From an uncultured Johnsonella sp. (GTDB lineage Bacteria; Bacillota; Clostridia; Lachnospirales; Lachnospiraceae), in the NCBI GenBank assembly GCA_900766185.1, contig CAAFUL010000090.1, forward strand, positions 1 through 64,000: a stretch of DNA of 64,000 nt, in the 5' to 3' direction. Below the pieces are notes generated by a model. It saw nothing but the letters and a program-made list of their open reading frames with translations, made no database searches and was not told the origin of the DNA. Shown in pieces: positions 18,660-26,949 of this stretch. The position numbers and the translations under genes were made by a program. The stretch's first letter is position 1; each line of letters starts with the position of its first letter.

Positions 18660-19247
18660 ATGAACGAGATCGGATATCATGGAACCTGCTCAAAGTACCG
18701 ATACAACATAGAGAAAAACGGATTAGATCCGTCAAAGTGTAAACATCGTGATGATCATTGGTTAGGTCAAGGTGTGTATTTTTTTGATGATTATGACAAA
18801 GCAATGTGGTGGGCAACATCAATTTCTTCTCAAAATAATAATTGTGGTGGAGTTATTTTTCAATCGCATATAGAAGCATCGGATAACGAGGTTTTGAATC
18901 TTGACGACAAAAAGCAATTGGATGCTTTTATTACAAAAACTATGGAAACACTTAAAGAGGTTGAAAAGTCTTGTGATGGAAAGATGCCTATTTTTGAGGA
19001 TCCAAAATTGCGAGCTGTCTTTTTTGATTATTACAAAGAAAAAAATAAAATATCAGTTATAATTGGAACTTTTCTAAAAGAATTTGCAGGTTATACAGCA
19101 AGAAGAAGTCATTCTGAAATAGAATTACAAAAGAAAATAATGTATGTTACTGGCATCAAATTTCAAGAAAGACAAATTTGTGTGTCAAAAAAAGAATGTA
19201 TAAAATCAACGAAACTGATATATAATGAGGAAGAAGAGGTGATATGA
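18660..19247 (+). CDS. ADP-ribosyltransferase-like toxin (CmdT/PARP-like candidate)
   Basis: A 195-residue protein. Its N-terminus has the layout of PARP-like ADP-ribosyltransferases: GYHGTCSKYRYNIEKNGL with the NAD-binding His7, then LGQGVYFFDDYDKAMWWA with Tyr40. The third catalytic position may be Glu170 or Gln172 in ERQICVSKKECI. It is followed by a 70-residue protein overlapping by 4 bases (ATGA) and by a SecB-like chaperone, the toxin-antitoxin-chaperone order of CmdTAC, in which the toxin ADP-ribosylates mRNA and blocks phage. That activity is known for the E. coli system and is only inferred here. Codon use is more AT-rich than the neighbours, suggesting transfer. Confidence 0.65.
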   Translation: MNEIGYHGTCSKYRYNIEKNGLDPSKCKHRDDHWLGQGVYFFDDYDKAMWWATSISSQNNNCGGVIFQSHIEASDNEVLNLDDKKQLDAFITKTMETLKEVEKSCDGKMPIFEDPKLRAVFFDYYKEKNKISVIIGTFLKEFAGYTARRSHSEIELQKKIMYVTGIKFQERQICVSKKECIKSTKLIYNEEEEVI

Positions 19248-19456
19248 TGTTTGATAAAGATTTATTTCTTTCATTATGTGATAAGTATGATGTTGAACTT
19301 AGTGCGACTGCTACCAGTCCTTTGATTAAAGAAGGAGAGCAGAAGCATGCAATAACCAAAGACGATGTGAATCGTGTATTTACACCATATCAGACATATT
19401 TTAAGGCTGAAGTCTATGTATTTTATATGCAGGAAGATTATGCTATTGCATGTTAG
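19244..19456 (+). CDS. Small antitoxin candidate of the CmdTAC-like module
   Basis: A 70-residue protein overlapping the end of the ART-like gene, with a second in-frame ATG at 19247. It has no recognised domain and ends in a hydrophobic/aromatic tail (FKAEVYVFYMQEDYAIAC). In SecB-dependent modules the antitoxin's C-terminus is a chaperone-addiction segment, so the exposed hydrophobic tail fits. The SecB-like gene follows after 9 bases. The antitoxin role is inferred from position, size and partners. Confidence 0.55.
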   Translation: MMFDKDLFLSLCDKYDVELSATATSPLIKEGEQKHAITKDDVNRVFTPYQTYFKAEVYVFYMQEDYAIAC

Positions 19457-19465
19457 GAGGAGTAT

Positions 19466-19858
19466 ATGGAAGTAAGGTCTAAATATGAAAGTCCTCTTAG
19501 GTTAGAAAAAATAGAAATTGTTGAAAGTACTTTTAGAAAGAAAGATGAATCAATAGAACACTTGGAATTGGGTGTACAAGTAGAACGTTCCTTGAAAAAA
19601 ATATCTGACAAAGTTTTTGAAGTTTTGCTTGAAACAACTGTTTCAGACGAAGATGAAAAAGTATTTGTTAATGTAAAAGGGAAAGCAATTTTTTCGACTG
19701 AACAGGAAAATATGGATATTCTTGAAAAGAATATGATAGCGATTATGTTTCCGTATATAAGAAGTTATATCTCTATAATAACTACACAACCGGGAATGAA
19801 TCCTATTGTTTTGCCGGCAATGAATATTGTGGCAATCGTTAATGACCAAAAGAAATAA
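19466..19858 (+). CDS. SecB-like chaperone
   Basis: A 130-residue protein with the all-beta then terminal-helix layout of SecB. Its best signature is the C-terminal TTQPGMNPIVLPAMNI, which parallels the ...GFPPLxLxPINF segment of SecB. A general SecB export pathway is not expected in Gram-positives; solitary SecB-like proteins next to toxin-antitoxin pairs are typical of TAC systems (Mycobacterium Rv1957; CmdC). The AGGAGG site before ATG 19466 is strong, and a terminator follows. It probably protects the antitoxin and may sense phage. Confidence 0.75.
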   Translation: MEVRSKYESPLRLEKIEIVESTFRKKDESIEHLELGVQVERSLKKISDKVFEVLLETTVSDEDEKVFVNVKGKAIFSTEQENMDILEKNMIAIMFPYIRSYISIITTQPGMNPIVLPAMNIVAIVNDQKK

Positions 19859-19865
19859 TATTATA

Positions 19866-19892
19866 AGCACTCACTTAATGTGGGTGCTTTTT
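19866..19892 (+). terminator. Terminator of the toxin-antitoxin-chaperone operon
   Basis: AGCACTCAC (19867-19875 region) pairs with GTGGGTGCT (one G-T pair), followed by TTTTT, within 10 bases of the chaperone stop. Confidence 0.75.
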
Positions 19893-19951
19893 AAGTAGTA
19901 ATCCAATTTTGTTTTACTACAAACTTTACTACTAACAGCCCGCAATAACTT

Positions 19952-19986
19952 GCTGGCATCTTGCCCTATTCTGCCAAGATGCCAGC
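19952..19986. repeat. Perfect 12-bp hairpin upstream of the broken phosphatase gene
   Basis: GCTGGCATCTTG (19952-19963) and CAAGATGCCAGC (19975-19986) form a 12-bp stem with an 11-base loop. No T run follows, so it is not a simple terminator. It may be a small repeat or an RNA structure in the roughly 250-base gap before the phosphatase remnant. I see no other feature in that gap. Confidence 0.5.
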
Positions 19987-20146
19987 CAAAACACACATTT
20001 CATAAATCCCGAAATTCATTGCAAAATACACGAAGTAACAAGCAAAGTGCCCTAAATGCTTACTTAATCGGAAATTTTTCGACTGCTGCGACTGAGACGA
20101 TAGTAAAGGTAGGGAATTTCGGGGAAATTTAAGGAGGAATAATTTT

Positions 20147-20608
20147 ATGATAAAGGTACTATTCATCTGCCACGGCAATATTTGCAGAAGCCCTATGGCG
20201 GAATTTATATTTAAGGACATGTTACAAAAAGAAAAGCTTTCAGACAAAGTATAGGTGGAGTCCAGAGCAACTTCTACAGAAGAAATAGGAAGCCCTGTTT
20301 ATCCTAAGGCTAAGCAGGAGCTTGAAAAACATGGTATAGGCTGTGTGGGTAAGAGAGCAAAGCAGCTTGAAAAGTCTGAATATAAGGATTATGATTATAT
20401 TATAGCAATGGATGATATGAATGTAAGAAATATAGAAAGAATTACAGAAAGGAGTGTCAAAGAAGGAAAGATAAGGAAACTTCTTGAATTTGCAGGCAGC
20501 AAGGAAGATATAAGCGATCCTTGGTATACAAGGAAATTCGATGTAACCTATGCGGATATAGTGCGTGGTTGCGAAGGGCTTATGAAGGATATAAAAGAAA
20601 GATTATAA
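20147..20608 (+). pseudogene. Low-molecular-weight protein tyrosine phosphatase interrupted by TAG
   Basis: Read through one stop, this is a full-length LMW phosphatase (about 153 residues). The P-loop CHGNICRSP starts at residue 9 and the general-acid Asp is in DISDPWY near the end. An in-frame TAG at 20252-20254 splits it after DKV and directly before VESRATSTEEIG, where intact relatives continue (FxxxSAATSxEEIG). The first part has a good AAGGAGG site; the second could only start at the GTG directly after the stop, without a site of its own. It is probably a recent nonsense mutation, or a sequencing error. Confidence 0.8.
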
Positions 20609-20639
20609 TTACTGACACTTTTTTAATAGGAGGTCTGCT

Positions 20640-22172
20640 GTGGATTATGTCATAGAGATGAACCATATCACCAAAAAATTCGGTGATTTTAAGGCAAATG
20701 ATGATGTAACGCTAAAGGTAAAAAAAGGAGAGATACACGCCCTGCTTGGTGAGAACGGTGCAGGTAAGTCTACACTTATGAGTGTACTGTTCGGACTGTA
20801 CCAAGCGGAAGAAGGTGAGATTAAAATAAACGGTAAAAAAGTTGATATACTAAATCCTAATGATGCCAATGCACTCGGCATAGGTATGGTACATCAGCAC
20901 TTTAAGCTTGTTCATAATTTCACCATACTCGAAAATATAGTACTTGGAAGGGAAACGACCAAGTTTTCGATTTTGCAAATGAAGGGTGCAAGAGAAAAAC
21001 TGCTTAAATTAAGCGAGCAATATAAACTAAAAATAGATCTTGATGCTTATATATCGGATATAACGGTAGGTATGCAGCAAAGGGTTGAGATACTGAAAAT
21101 GCTCTACTGTGATAACGACATACTTATATTTGATGAGCCGACAGCAGTACTTACTCCACAGGAAATAGATGAGCTTATGAAGATAATGAAGCAGCTCGTT
21201 GACGAGGGCAAGTCCATTATATTCATAACCCATAAATTAAATGAAATAAAAAAAGTAGCAGACAGGCTTACGGTTTTAAGAAAGGGCAAAGGCGTAGGAA
21301 CTGTAGATGTGGATAAAATATCCAAGGAAGATATGTCTGAGCTGATGGTCGGAAGAAAGGTAAGTTTTATCTTGGAAAAAAAGGAACTTACTCCGGGAGC
21401 TGATATATTAAAAGTGGAAAACTTAAATGTAGACTCCAAGCATAAGGGCAAACTTTCCGTAAAGAACGCTTCATTTGAGGTAAAGGCAGGGGAGATACTG
21501 TGTATAGCAGGTATAGACGGCAACGGTCAGTCAGAGCTTGCCTATGCACTTACAGGTTTGGCACCTTGTGCTTCAGGGCATATATATCTTAATCAAAATG
21601 ATATAACTAAAAAAAGTATAAGAGAAAGAACCTTATCCGGTATGGCTCACATTCCGGAAGACAGACATAAAGACGGGCTTGTGCTTGACTATACTTTGGA
21701 AGAAAATCTGGTACTGCAAAGCTATTACAGTGAAAGGTTTCAAAAAAACGGCTTTCTTAAATTCGGTGAAATAAGAAAGTATGCGGGAGAGTTAATAGAA
21801 AAATTTGACATCCGCTCCAGCAAGGGAGAGACAAGTACCGCAAGGTCAATGTCCGGAGGTAATCAGCAAAAGGCTATTATAGCCAGAGAGCTTGACAGAG
21901 ATCCGGATATAGTAATAGCGGTGCAGCCGATAAGAGGACTTGATGTAGGCGCTATAGAGTATATACACAAAAGACTTATAAAGCAAAGGGATAATAACAA
22001 GGCGGTGCTTTTATTCTCACTTGAGCTTGATGAAGTTATGAATGTAAGCGACAGAATTTTGGTGATGTATGAGGGAGAAATCGTGGCAAATGTACTTCCC
22101 GGTGAGACAACTGTAGAAGAACTCGGACTTTATATGTCAGGGGCTAAGCGAGGTAAGGGATATGAAGTTTAA
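20640..22172 (+). CDS. Nucleoside ABC importer, ATP-binding protein (Bmp/Rns/NupO type)
   Basis: A 510-residue protein with two ABC domains. The first has Walker A GENGAGKST, Walker B ILIFDEPTAVLTPQE; the second has a degenerate Walker A (GIDGNGQSE), signature MSGGNQQKA and QPIRGLDVGA, as in sugar and nucleoside importers of the RbsA/YufO type. It begins at GTG 20640 behind an AGGAGG site. Two permeases follow with overlap or near contact. The Bmp-family lipoprotein at 27781 is probably the binding protein. It should import purine and pyrimidine nucleosides. Confidence 0.92.
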   Translation: MDYVIEMNHITKKFGDFKANDDVTLKVKKGEIHALLGENGAGKSTLMSVLFGLYQAEEGEIKINGKKVDILNPNDANALGIGMVHQHFKLVHNFTILENIVLGRETTKFSILQMKGAREKLLKLSEQYKLKIDLDAYISDITVGMQQRVEILKMLYCDNDILIFDEPTAVLTPQEIDELMKIMKQLVDEGKSIIFITHKLNEIKKVADRLTVLRKGKGVGTVDVDKISKEDMSELMVGRKVSFILEKKELTPGADILKVENLNVDSKHKGKLSVKNASFEVKAGEILCIAGIDGNGQSELAYALTGLAPCASGHIYLNQNDITKKSIRERTLSGMAHIPEDRHKDGLVLDYTLEENLVLQSYYSERFQKNGFLKFGEIRKYAGELIEKFDIRSSKGETSTARSMSGGNQQKAIIARELDRDPDIVIAVQPIRGLDVGAIEYIHKRLIKQRDNNKAVLLFSLELDEVMNVSDRILVMYEGEIVANVLPGETTVEELGLYMSGAKRGKGYEV

Positions 22173-23280
22173 GAATTTATTTAATTTATCGGATGAAAAA
22201 AACATAAGCTTTATGTCATCAATACTTGCAATTATCTGCGGACTGCTTTTCGGACTTTTGATTTTGCTTGTAAGTAAGCCGAGTCATGCACTTGGAGGCT
22301 TTGCCATGATAGTGCAGGGCGGATTTACAGACGGCATCAAAGGCATAGGTCAGGTGCTATATATAGCAACACCTATAATCATGACCGGACTTTCTGTAGG
22401 ATTTGCCTTTAAGACCGGACTTTTTAACATAGGAGCATCTGGGCAGTTTACTATGGGAGCCTTTGCGGCGATATGGATAGGAGTTAAGATTCCTATACAG
22501 CCGGCATTTTTACACTGCCTGCTGGCACTTGTGTGTGCAATTTTGGCAGGGGCTGCTTGGGCATTTATTCCGGGATTTCTTAAGGCATTTTTTAATGTAA
22601 ATGAAGTTATCTCATCTATTATGATGAACTACATAGGAATGTATGCGGTAAATATAATGATAAAAAATTCCGTATATGACAGAGTTAAAAACCAATCCAA
22701 GGCGGTTATGGCAACAGCTAATTTAGGCAAAGCCGGACTTGATAAAATATTTCCCGGCACAAGTATCAATGTAGGTATACTTATAGCAATATTTTCAGTA
22801 ATTCTAATACACATACTGCTTAACAAGACGGTATTTGGTTATGAGCTTAAAGCCTGCGGGCAAAACAGCTTTGCAAGTAGGTATGCAGGAATTAACGCAA
22901 AGAAGAATATAATCCTGTCAATGCTTATAGCAGGAGGGCTTGCAGGACTTGGAGGAGCACTTTTATATCTGGCTAACTCCGGAAAATACTTACAGGTACT
23001 TGATATAATAGCACCGGAAGGCTTTAGCGGAATATCTGTAGCCTTGCTCGGACTTTCCAGTCCTATAGGAATACTTTTTTCAGGACTTTTTATAGCTCAT
23101 ATAACAGTAGGCGGATACAATATGCAGCTTTTTGACTTTGCACCTGAAGTTATAGACATGATCATAGCGGCTATAGTATACTGCGGTGCCTTATCACTTT
23201 TGTTTAAACATTTGATATATAAATTTATCAAAAACAAAAAGAAGGCTGTCGATAATCCGGCAAAGAAAGAGGAGGTATAG
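22162..23280 (+). CDS. Nucleoside ABC importer permease 1
   Basis: A 372-residue membrane protein of the BPD_transp_2 family (RbsC/YufP-like), with about 9-10 hydrophobic segments, FKTGLFNIGASGQF, and the coupling region FGYELKACGQNSFASRYAGIN. It overlaps the ATPase gene by 11 bases. It forms the channel together with permease 2. Confidence 0.92.
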   Translation: MKFKNLFNLSDEKNISFMSSILAIICGLLFGLLILLVSKPSHALGGFAMIVQGGFTDGIKGIGQVLYIATPIIMTGLSVGFAFKTGLFNIGASGQFTMGAFAAIWIGVKIPIQPAFLHCLLALVCAILAGAAWAFIPGFLKAFFNVNEVISSIMMNYIGMYAVNIMIKNSVYDRVKNQSKAVMATANLGKAGLDKIFPGTSINVGILIAIFSVILIHILLNKTVFGYELKACGQNSFASRYAGINAKKNIILSMLIAGGLAGLGGALLYLANSGKYLQVLDIIAPEGFSGISVALLGLSSPIGILFSGLFIAHITVGGYNMQLFDFAPEVIDMIIAAIVYCGALSLLFKHLIYKFIKNKKKAVDNPAKKEEV

Positions 23281-23281
23281 T

Positions 23282-24235
23282 ATGGATATTTTAAGCTTTA
23301 TTGTTCAACAAACCATGTTTTTTGCTATACCTTTGCTTATAGTTGCCACAGGCGGTATGTACTCCGAGCGAAGCGGTGTTATCAACATAGCACTTGAGGG
23401 TATCATGGTAATAGGAGCTTTTTGCGGTATTTTCTTTATAAATATATTTCAAAAAAGCATGAGCGGTCAGGGGCTTTTGCTGCTTGCCATACTTATAGCA
23501 GGTATAAGCGGAGGACTTTTTTCCTTACTCCATGCCTTTGCAGCTATTAACATGAAGGCGGATCAGACCATAAGCGGTACGGCACTTAATATGTTCGCCC
23601 CTGCCTTTGTAATATTTACAGCCAGAATGATACAAAAAATCCAGCAGGTACAATTTACGGATACCTTCCGTATAGATGCGGTACCCGCACTTTCTTCAAT
23701 ACCTGTAATAGGAGATATGTTTTTTAAGAAGGCATACATTACCACCTATATAGGGCTTTTGATATTTGCACTTGCAGCCTTTGTGATAAAGTATACGAGG
23801 TTTGGACTCAGGCTTAGAGCCTGTGGAGAGCATCCGGGGGCTGCCGACTCTGTCGGAGTAAATGTATACAAGATAAGATATGCCGGAGTTATAATCTCGG
23901 GTGTGTTGGCAGGTATAGGGGGGCTTGTATTCGTAGTACCTACTTCCACGAACTTTAACGGTACGGTTGCAGGATACGGTTTCCTTGCACTTGCGGTACT
24001 GATATTCGGTCAATGGAGAAGCAATAAAATCTTCTTTGCAGCATTTTTCTTTGCGATTATGAAGACTCTTGCAAGTGCGTATTCATCCATACCGGTATTA
24101 AAAGATTTATCGATACCGAGCGAATTTTATAAGATGTTCCCTTACATAGTTACTCTTATAGTACTGATGTTCTCTTCCAAGAGTTCACAGGCACCGAAGG
24201 CTGAGGGTATACCTTACGATAAGTCAAGCAGATAG
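23282..24235 (+). CDS. Nucleoside ABC importer permease 2
   Basis: A 317-residue BPD_transp_2 permease (YufQ-like) with about 8-9 membrane segments, the family motifs SERSGVINIALEGIM near the start and the coupling region GLRLRACGEHPGAADSVGVNV. It starts 1 base after permease 1. Its last codons (IPYDKSSR and stop) are the first copy of the 69-base tandem repeat that fills the following gap. Confidence 0.92.
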   Translation: MDILSFIVQQTMFFAIPLLIVATGGMYSERSGVINIALEGIMVIGAFCGIFFINIFQKSMSGQGLLLLAILIAGISGGLFSLLHAFAAINMKADQTISGTALNMFAPAFVIFTARMIQKIQQVQFTDTFRIDAVPALSSIPVIGDMFFKKAYITTYIGLLIFALAAFVIKYTRFGLRLRACGEHPGAADSVGVNVYKIRYAGVIISGVLAGIGGLVFVVPTSTNFNGTVAGYGFLALAVLIFGQWRSNKIFFAAFFFAIMKTLASAYSSIPVLKDLSIPSEFYKMFPYIVTLIVLMFSSKSSQAPKAEGIPYDKSSR

Positions 24236-24441
24236 GTAAGGTAAACCGGAATACTTTAAGAGTCTTAAATCTAAGGTATACCTTAAGATAAATTAAACAG
24301 ATAGAGAAAGTGAATCAGATACTCTTAGGGTCTTAAAACTAAGTTATACCTTAAGATAAATTAACAGACAGAGAAATTGAATCAGAATACTTTAAGACTC
24401 TTAAAACTAAGGGACAGCTTATGATAAGTCGAGCAGATAGG
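24206..24441 (+). repeat. Tandem repeat, about 3.5 units of 68-69 bases, starting inside permease 2
   Basis: Units start at about 24206, 24275, 24343 and 24411, each opening with a GGTATACCTTA-like string and carrying ATAAGT(C/T)AA(G/A)CAGATAG, then CTTAAAACTAA near the end. The first unit covers the last coding bases of permease 2. The others are diverged copies in the gap before the phosphorylase gene, which itself starts just after the partial fourth unit. This looks like repeated local duplication of a gene end. Confidence 0.8.
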
Positions 24442-24451
24442 GGTAAATATT

Positions 24452-25774
24452 ATGAGAATGTATGATTTGATTATGAAAAAAAGAAATGCTCTTACACTTT
24501 CCAAAGAAGAGATAGACTATATTATATCAGGCTATGTGGCAGGTGACATACCGGATTATCAGATGGCAGCCTTTCTTATGGCAGTGTATTTTAGGGGTAT
24601 GGACAAGGAAGAGACTGCGGCTATGACCTTGGCAGCGGCACAGTCCGGTGATATGGTGGATCTGTCTTCCATAGAAGGAGTTAAGGTAGACAAGCACTCT
24701 ACCGGCGGTGTAGGAGATAAGACCACACTTATAGTTGCACCAATAGTTGCAGCCTGTGGCTGCAAGGTAGCAAAGATGTCAGGTAGGGGACTTGGGCATA
24801 CCGGAGGTACGGTGGATAAGCTTGAGTCAATCCCTAATTTAAGAACCGCCTTTAGCAAGGAAGAGTTTTTTGATATTGTAAGAAAGACCGGAATAGCTGT
24901 AGTAGGGCAGTCCGGCAATCTGGCACCGGCTGATAAGAAACTTTACGCTCTTAGAGATGTAACCGCTACAGTCGATAACATTTCCCTCATAGCGGTATCA
25001 ATTATGAGCAAAAAACTTGCAGCGGGCAGTGATTGCATAGTGCTTGATGTAAAGTGTGGCAGCGGAGCATTTATGAAAACACTTGACGATGCGATAAAAC
25101 TTGCCGAGGAAATGGTTGATATAGGTGAACACGCAGGCAGGAAAACTTTGGCTGTAATTACCGATATGGATATACCGCTAGGCAACAATATAGGTAACAG
25201 CCTTGAGGTTATAGAGGCGGTTGAAGTGTTGAAAAATAAAGGACCGAAGGACCTTTTGGAAGTAAGCAAGGAGCTTGCGGCAAATATGCTGCACTTGGGG
25301 CTTGGTAAAGAATTAAAAGAGTGTTTTTCAATGGTTGAAGAGGTGATAGGCTCGGGTAAGGCACTTGATAAACTTATTGAAATGGTAGCTGCACAGGGTG
25401 GAGATACGGAAGTTATAAAAAATAGCGAAAAGTTTAAAAAGCCTAAGTTCAGCTTTGAACTAAAAAGTGACAGAAAAGGCTACATTTCCCATATGGATAC
25501 CGAAACCATAGGAATAGCGTCAAGCCTTTTGGGAGCCGGAAGAAAGACCAAGGAAGACAGTATAGACTACAGTGCAGGTATAAAACTTATTAAAAAAACC
25601 GGAGATTATGTGAATCCCTCAGATGTGCTTTGCATAATGTATGCGGATAATGAGGATTTATTTGCCGAGGCTGCAAAAAAGTTTTTATCGGGACTTGAAT
25701 TTAGTGATGAAAAAGTAAATGTAGGACCGCTTGTGCTTGCCAAAGTAAGTAAAGAGGGGGTGGAAAGGTATTAA
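24452..25774 (+). CDS. pdp: Pyrimidine-nucleoside phosphorylase
   Basis: A 440-residue enzyme of the thymidine/pyrimidine-nucleoside phosphorylase family. It has an N-terminal helical domain (ALTLSKEEIDYIISGYVAGDIPDYQMAAFLMA), the phosphate-binding DKHSTGGVGDKTT and the GLGHTGGTVDKLESIP signature. It splits uridine, deoxyuridine and thymidine into base and (deoxy)ribose-1-phosphate. Directly downstream of the nucleoside importer and upstream of deoC, it forms a catabolic pathway. Confidence 0.95.
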   Translation: MRMYDLIMKKRNALTLSKEEIDYIISGYVAGDIPDYQMAAFLMAVYFRGMDKEETAAMTLAAAQSGDMVDLSSIEGVKVDKHSTGGVGDKTTLIVAPIVAACGCKVAKMSGRGLGHTGGTVDKLESIPNLRTAFSKEEFFDIVRKTGIAVVGQSGNLAPADKKLYALRDVTATVDNISLIAVSIMSKKLAAGSDCIVLDVKCGSGAFMKTLDDAIKLAEEMVDIGEHAGRKTLAVITDMDIPLGNNIGNSLEVIEAVEVLKNKGPKDLLEVSKELAANMLHLGLGKELKECFSMVEEVIGSGKALDKLIEMVAAQGGDTEVIKNSEKFKKPKFSFELKSDRKGYISHMDTETIGIASSLLGAGRKTKEDSIDYSAGIKLIKKTGDYVNPSDVLCIMYADNEDLFAEAAKKFLSGLEFSDEKVNVGPLVLAKVSKEGVERY

Positions 25775-25780
25775 CTTTTT

Positions 25781-25883
25781 TACACATCAAAAATCTGCAG
25801 CATAGTATTTGATACGCTGACATCTTTTGACATACATACTCAGAAAAATACAGAGTTTTTGGTATAATTATTTTGCAAAAGAT
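25781..25883. repeat. Partial, diverged copy of palindromic repeat family B
   Basis: The stretch shares ordered blocks with the reverse complement of the element at 53305-53471: ACATCAAAAATC, a TACGCTG core, ACTCAGAAAAATA, and GTTTTTGGTATA-TTATTTTGC. It lies just after pdp. A TATAAT within it (GGTATAATTATT) could act as a -10 box for the downstream deoC. Confidence 0.6.
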
Positions 25884-25891
25884 AGACCGAT

Positions 25892-26016
25892 GTATAGTAT
25901 CGTCAATATTTAGCCTTATTACTGCTTTGTCAATAGATTGTAACAAATACATAATAAAAGAAATGGAGATTTACTCTACTATTGCAGATATTAATTAAAT
26001 ATCAATAATACATTAC
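25892..26016 (+). repeat. Direct repeat (copy 1) upstream of deoC
   Basis: About 125 bases nearly identical to 30259-30385 upstream of the purine nucleoside phosphorylase gene. The longest shared parts are ATAGATTGTAACAAATACAT and the stretch around TTTACTCTACTATTGCAGAT. It lies about 80 bases before the deoC start. Copy 1 is followed by a small hairpin (ACATTAC...GTAATGT) that copy 2 lacks. It could be a shared regulatory leader or a mobile relic. Confidence 0.75.
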
Positions 26017-26095
26017 GCCGTAGGTGTAATGTATATTAGTGTAAAATATTTTCATACTATTTATGCCACAATCCGGTGGCGGAATGGAGACTAAA

Positions 26096-26758
26096 ATGGA
26101 TATTAAAAAAATATGTTCACATGTGGATCATACGATTCTTAAGGCTGATACAAGCCTAAAAGATATTGATAAATTATGTGAGGAGGCTATAAGGTTGAAG
26201 ACCGCTTCCGTATGCATACCACCACATTATATAAAGTATGTGCATGATAAATACGGCAAGGAGCTTGTTATCTGTACGGTAGTAGGCTTTCCTTTGGGAT
26301 ATGCCTGCAGCGAAGCAAAAAAAGCTGAAACAAAGAAGGCTTTGGAAGACGGTGCTTTAGAAATAGATATGGTAATAAATATCTGTGATGTGAAGAATAA
26401 AGACTATGATAAGGTTGAGGCTGAGATAAGGCAGTTAAAAGAGCTTGTGGGAGATAAGGTCTTAAAGGTTATAATAGAGTGCTGTTATCTTAATGAAGAA
26501 GAAAAAATCAAGCTTTGTGAGATAGTAAGCAGGGCTAAGGCGGACTTTATAAAGACTTCTACAGGTTTTGGTAGTTCAGGTGCGAAAAAAGAAGATATAG
26601 AGCTTTTTAAAAAGCATATATCAAAGGATGTAAAGATAAAGGCAGCCGGAGGCATAAGAACTCTTGAAGATATGGAGGAGTTTATAAATTTAGGTTGTGA
26701 AAGAATAGGGAGTTCTTCTATAGGAAAATTATGCTACAGTTCAGGCCTGCATTCATAA
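26096..26758 (+). CDS. deoC: Deoxyribose-phosphate aldolase
   Basis: A 220-residue TIM-barrel aldolase. VDHTILKADTS at the N-terminus, the EIDMVINI strand and FIKTSTGFGSSGA carrying the Schiff-base Lys are diagnostic. It cleaves deoxyribose-5-phosphate to glyceraldehyde-3-phosphate and acetaldehyde. ATG 26096 with GGAG six bases before it is preferred to ATG 26063, which has no site. The last residues (about CYSSGLHS) and the stop are encoded by the left end of the repeat-family-A copy at 26733, so the C-terminus differs from its original form. Confidence 0.93.
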   Translation: MDIKKICSHVDHTILKADTSLKDIDKLCEEAIRLKTASVCIPPHYIKYVHDKYGKELVICTVVGFPLGYACSEAKKAETKKALEDGALEIDMVINICDVKNKDYDKVEAEIRQLKELVGDKVLKVIIECCYLNEEEKIKLCEIVSRAKADFIKTSTGFGSSGAKKEDIELFKKHISKDVKIKAAGGIRTLEDMEEFINLGCERIGSSSIGKLCYSSGLHS

Positions 26759-26912
26759 TTCGTCAAAAAAACTAAAAAAGTTTAAATTCTATTTATAAAT
26801 TAGACGAATATGAATGCAGGCAGTAGCCTGATAGATATACATATATAATATACACCTGAAAGCAAGCTTTCATTTGGTATATTATATATGTATATTTTGC
26901 CTGAGCTGTAAC
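26733..26912 (+). repeat. Repeat family A, copy 1 (MITE-like, about 180 bases)
   Basis: The terminal inverted repeats GCTACAGTTCAGG (left) and CCTGAGCTGTAAC (right) are imperfect. An inner palindrome GAAAGCAAGCTTTC is flanked by complementary ATATAC/GTATAT-rich arms. It is strongly similar to 34669-34853 and, inverted and shorter, to 54039-54173. It starts inside deoC and ends about 37 bases before the next gene. No transposase is present. Confidence 0.8.
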
Positions 26913-26949
26913 AAAATTATTACAATAGATTTACATAAGGAGTAATTTG

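Noticed and set aside
19950..20132. 60-codon open frame upstream of the phosphatase remnant
   Set aside because: It runs through a perfect hairpin, lacks a ribosome binding site and shows no protein-like pattern.
20252..20254. TAG read as pyrrolysine or another recoded residue
   Set aside because: The position is not a catalytic site, no recoding element is visible and no pyl genes are in the window; a nonsense mutation is simpler.
24206..24441. CRISPR array
   Set aside because: Units are 68-69 bases of continuous similarity without unique spacers and there are no cas genes.
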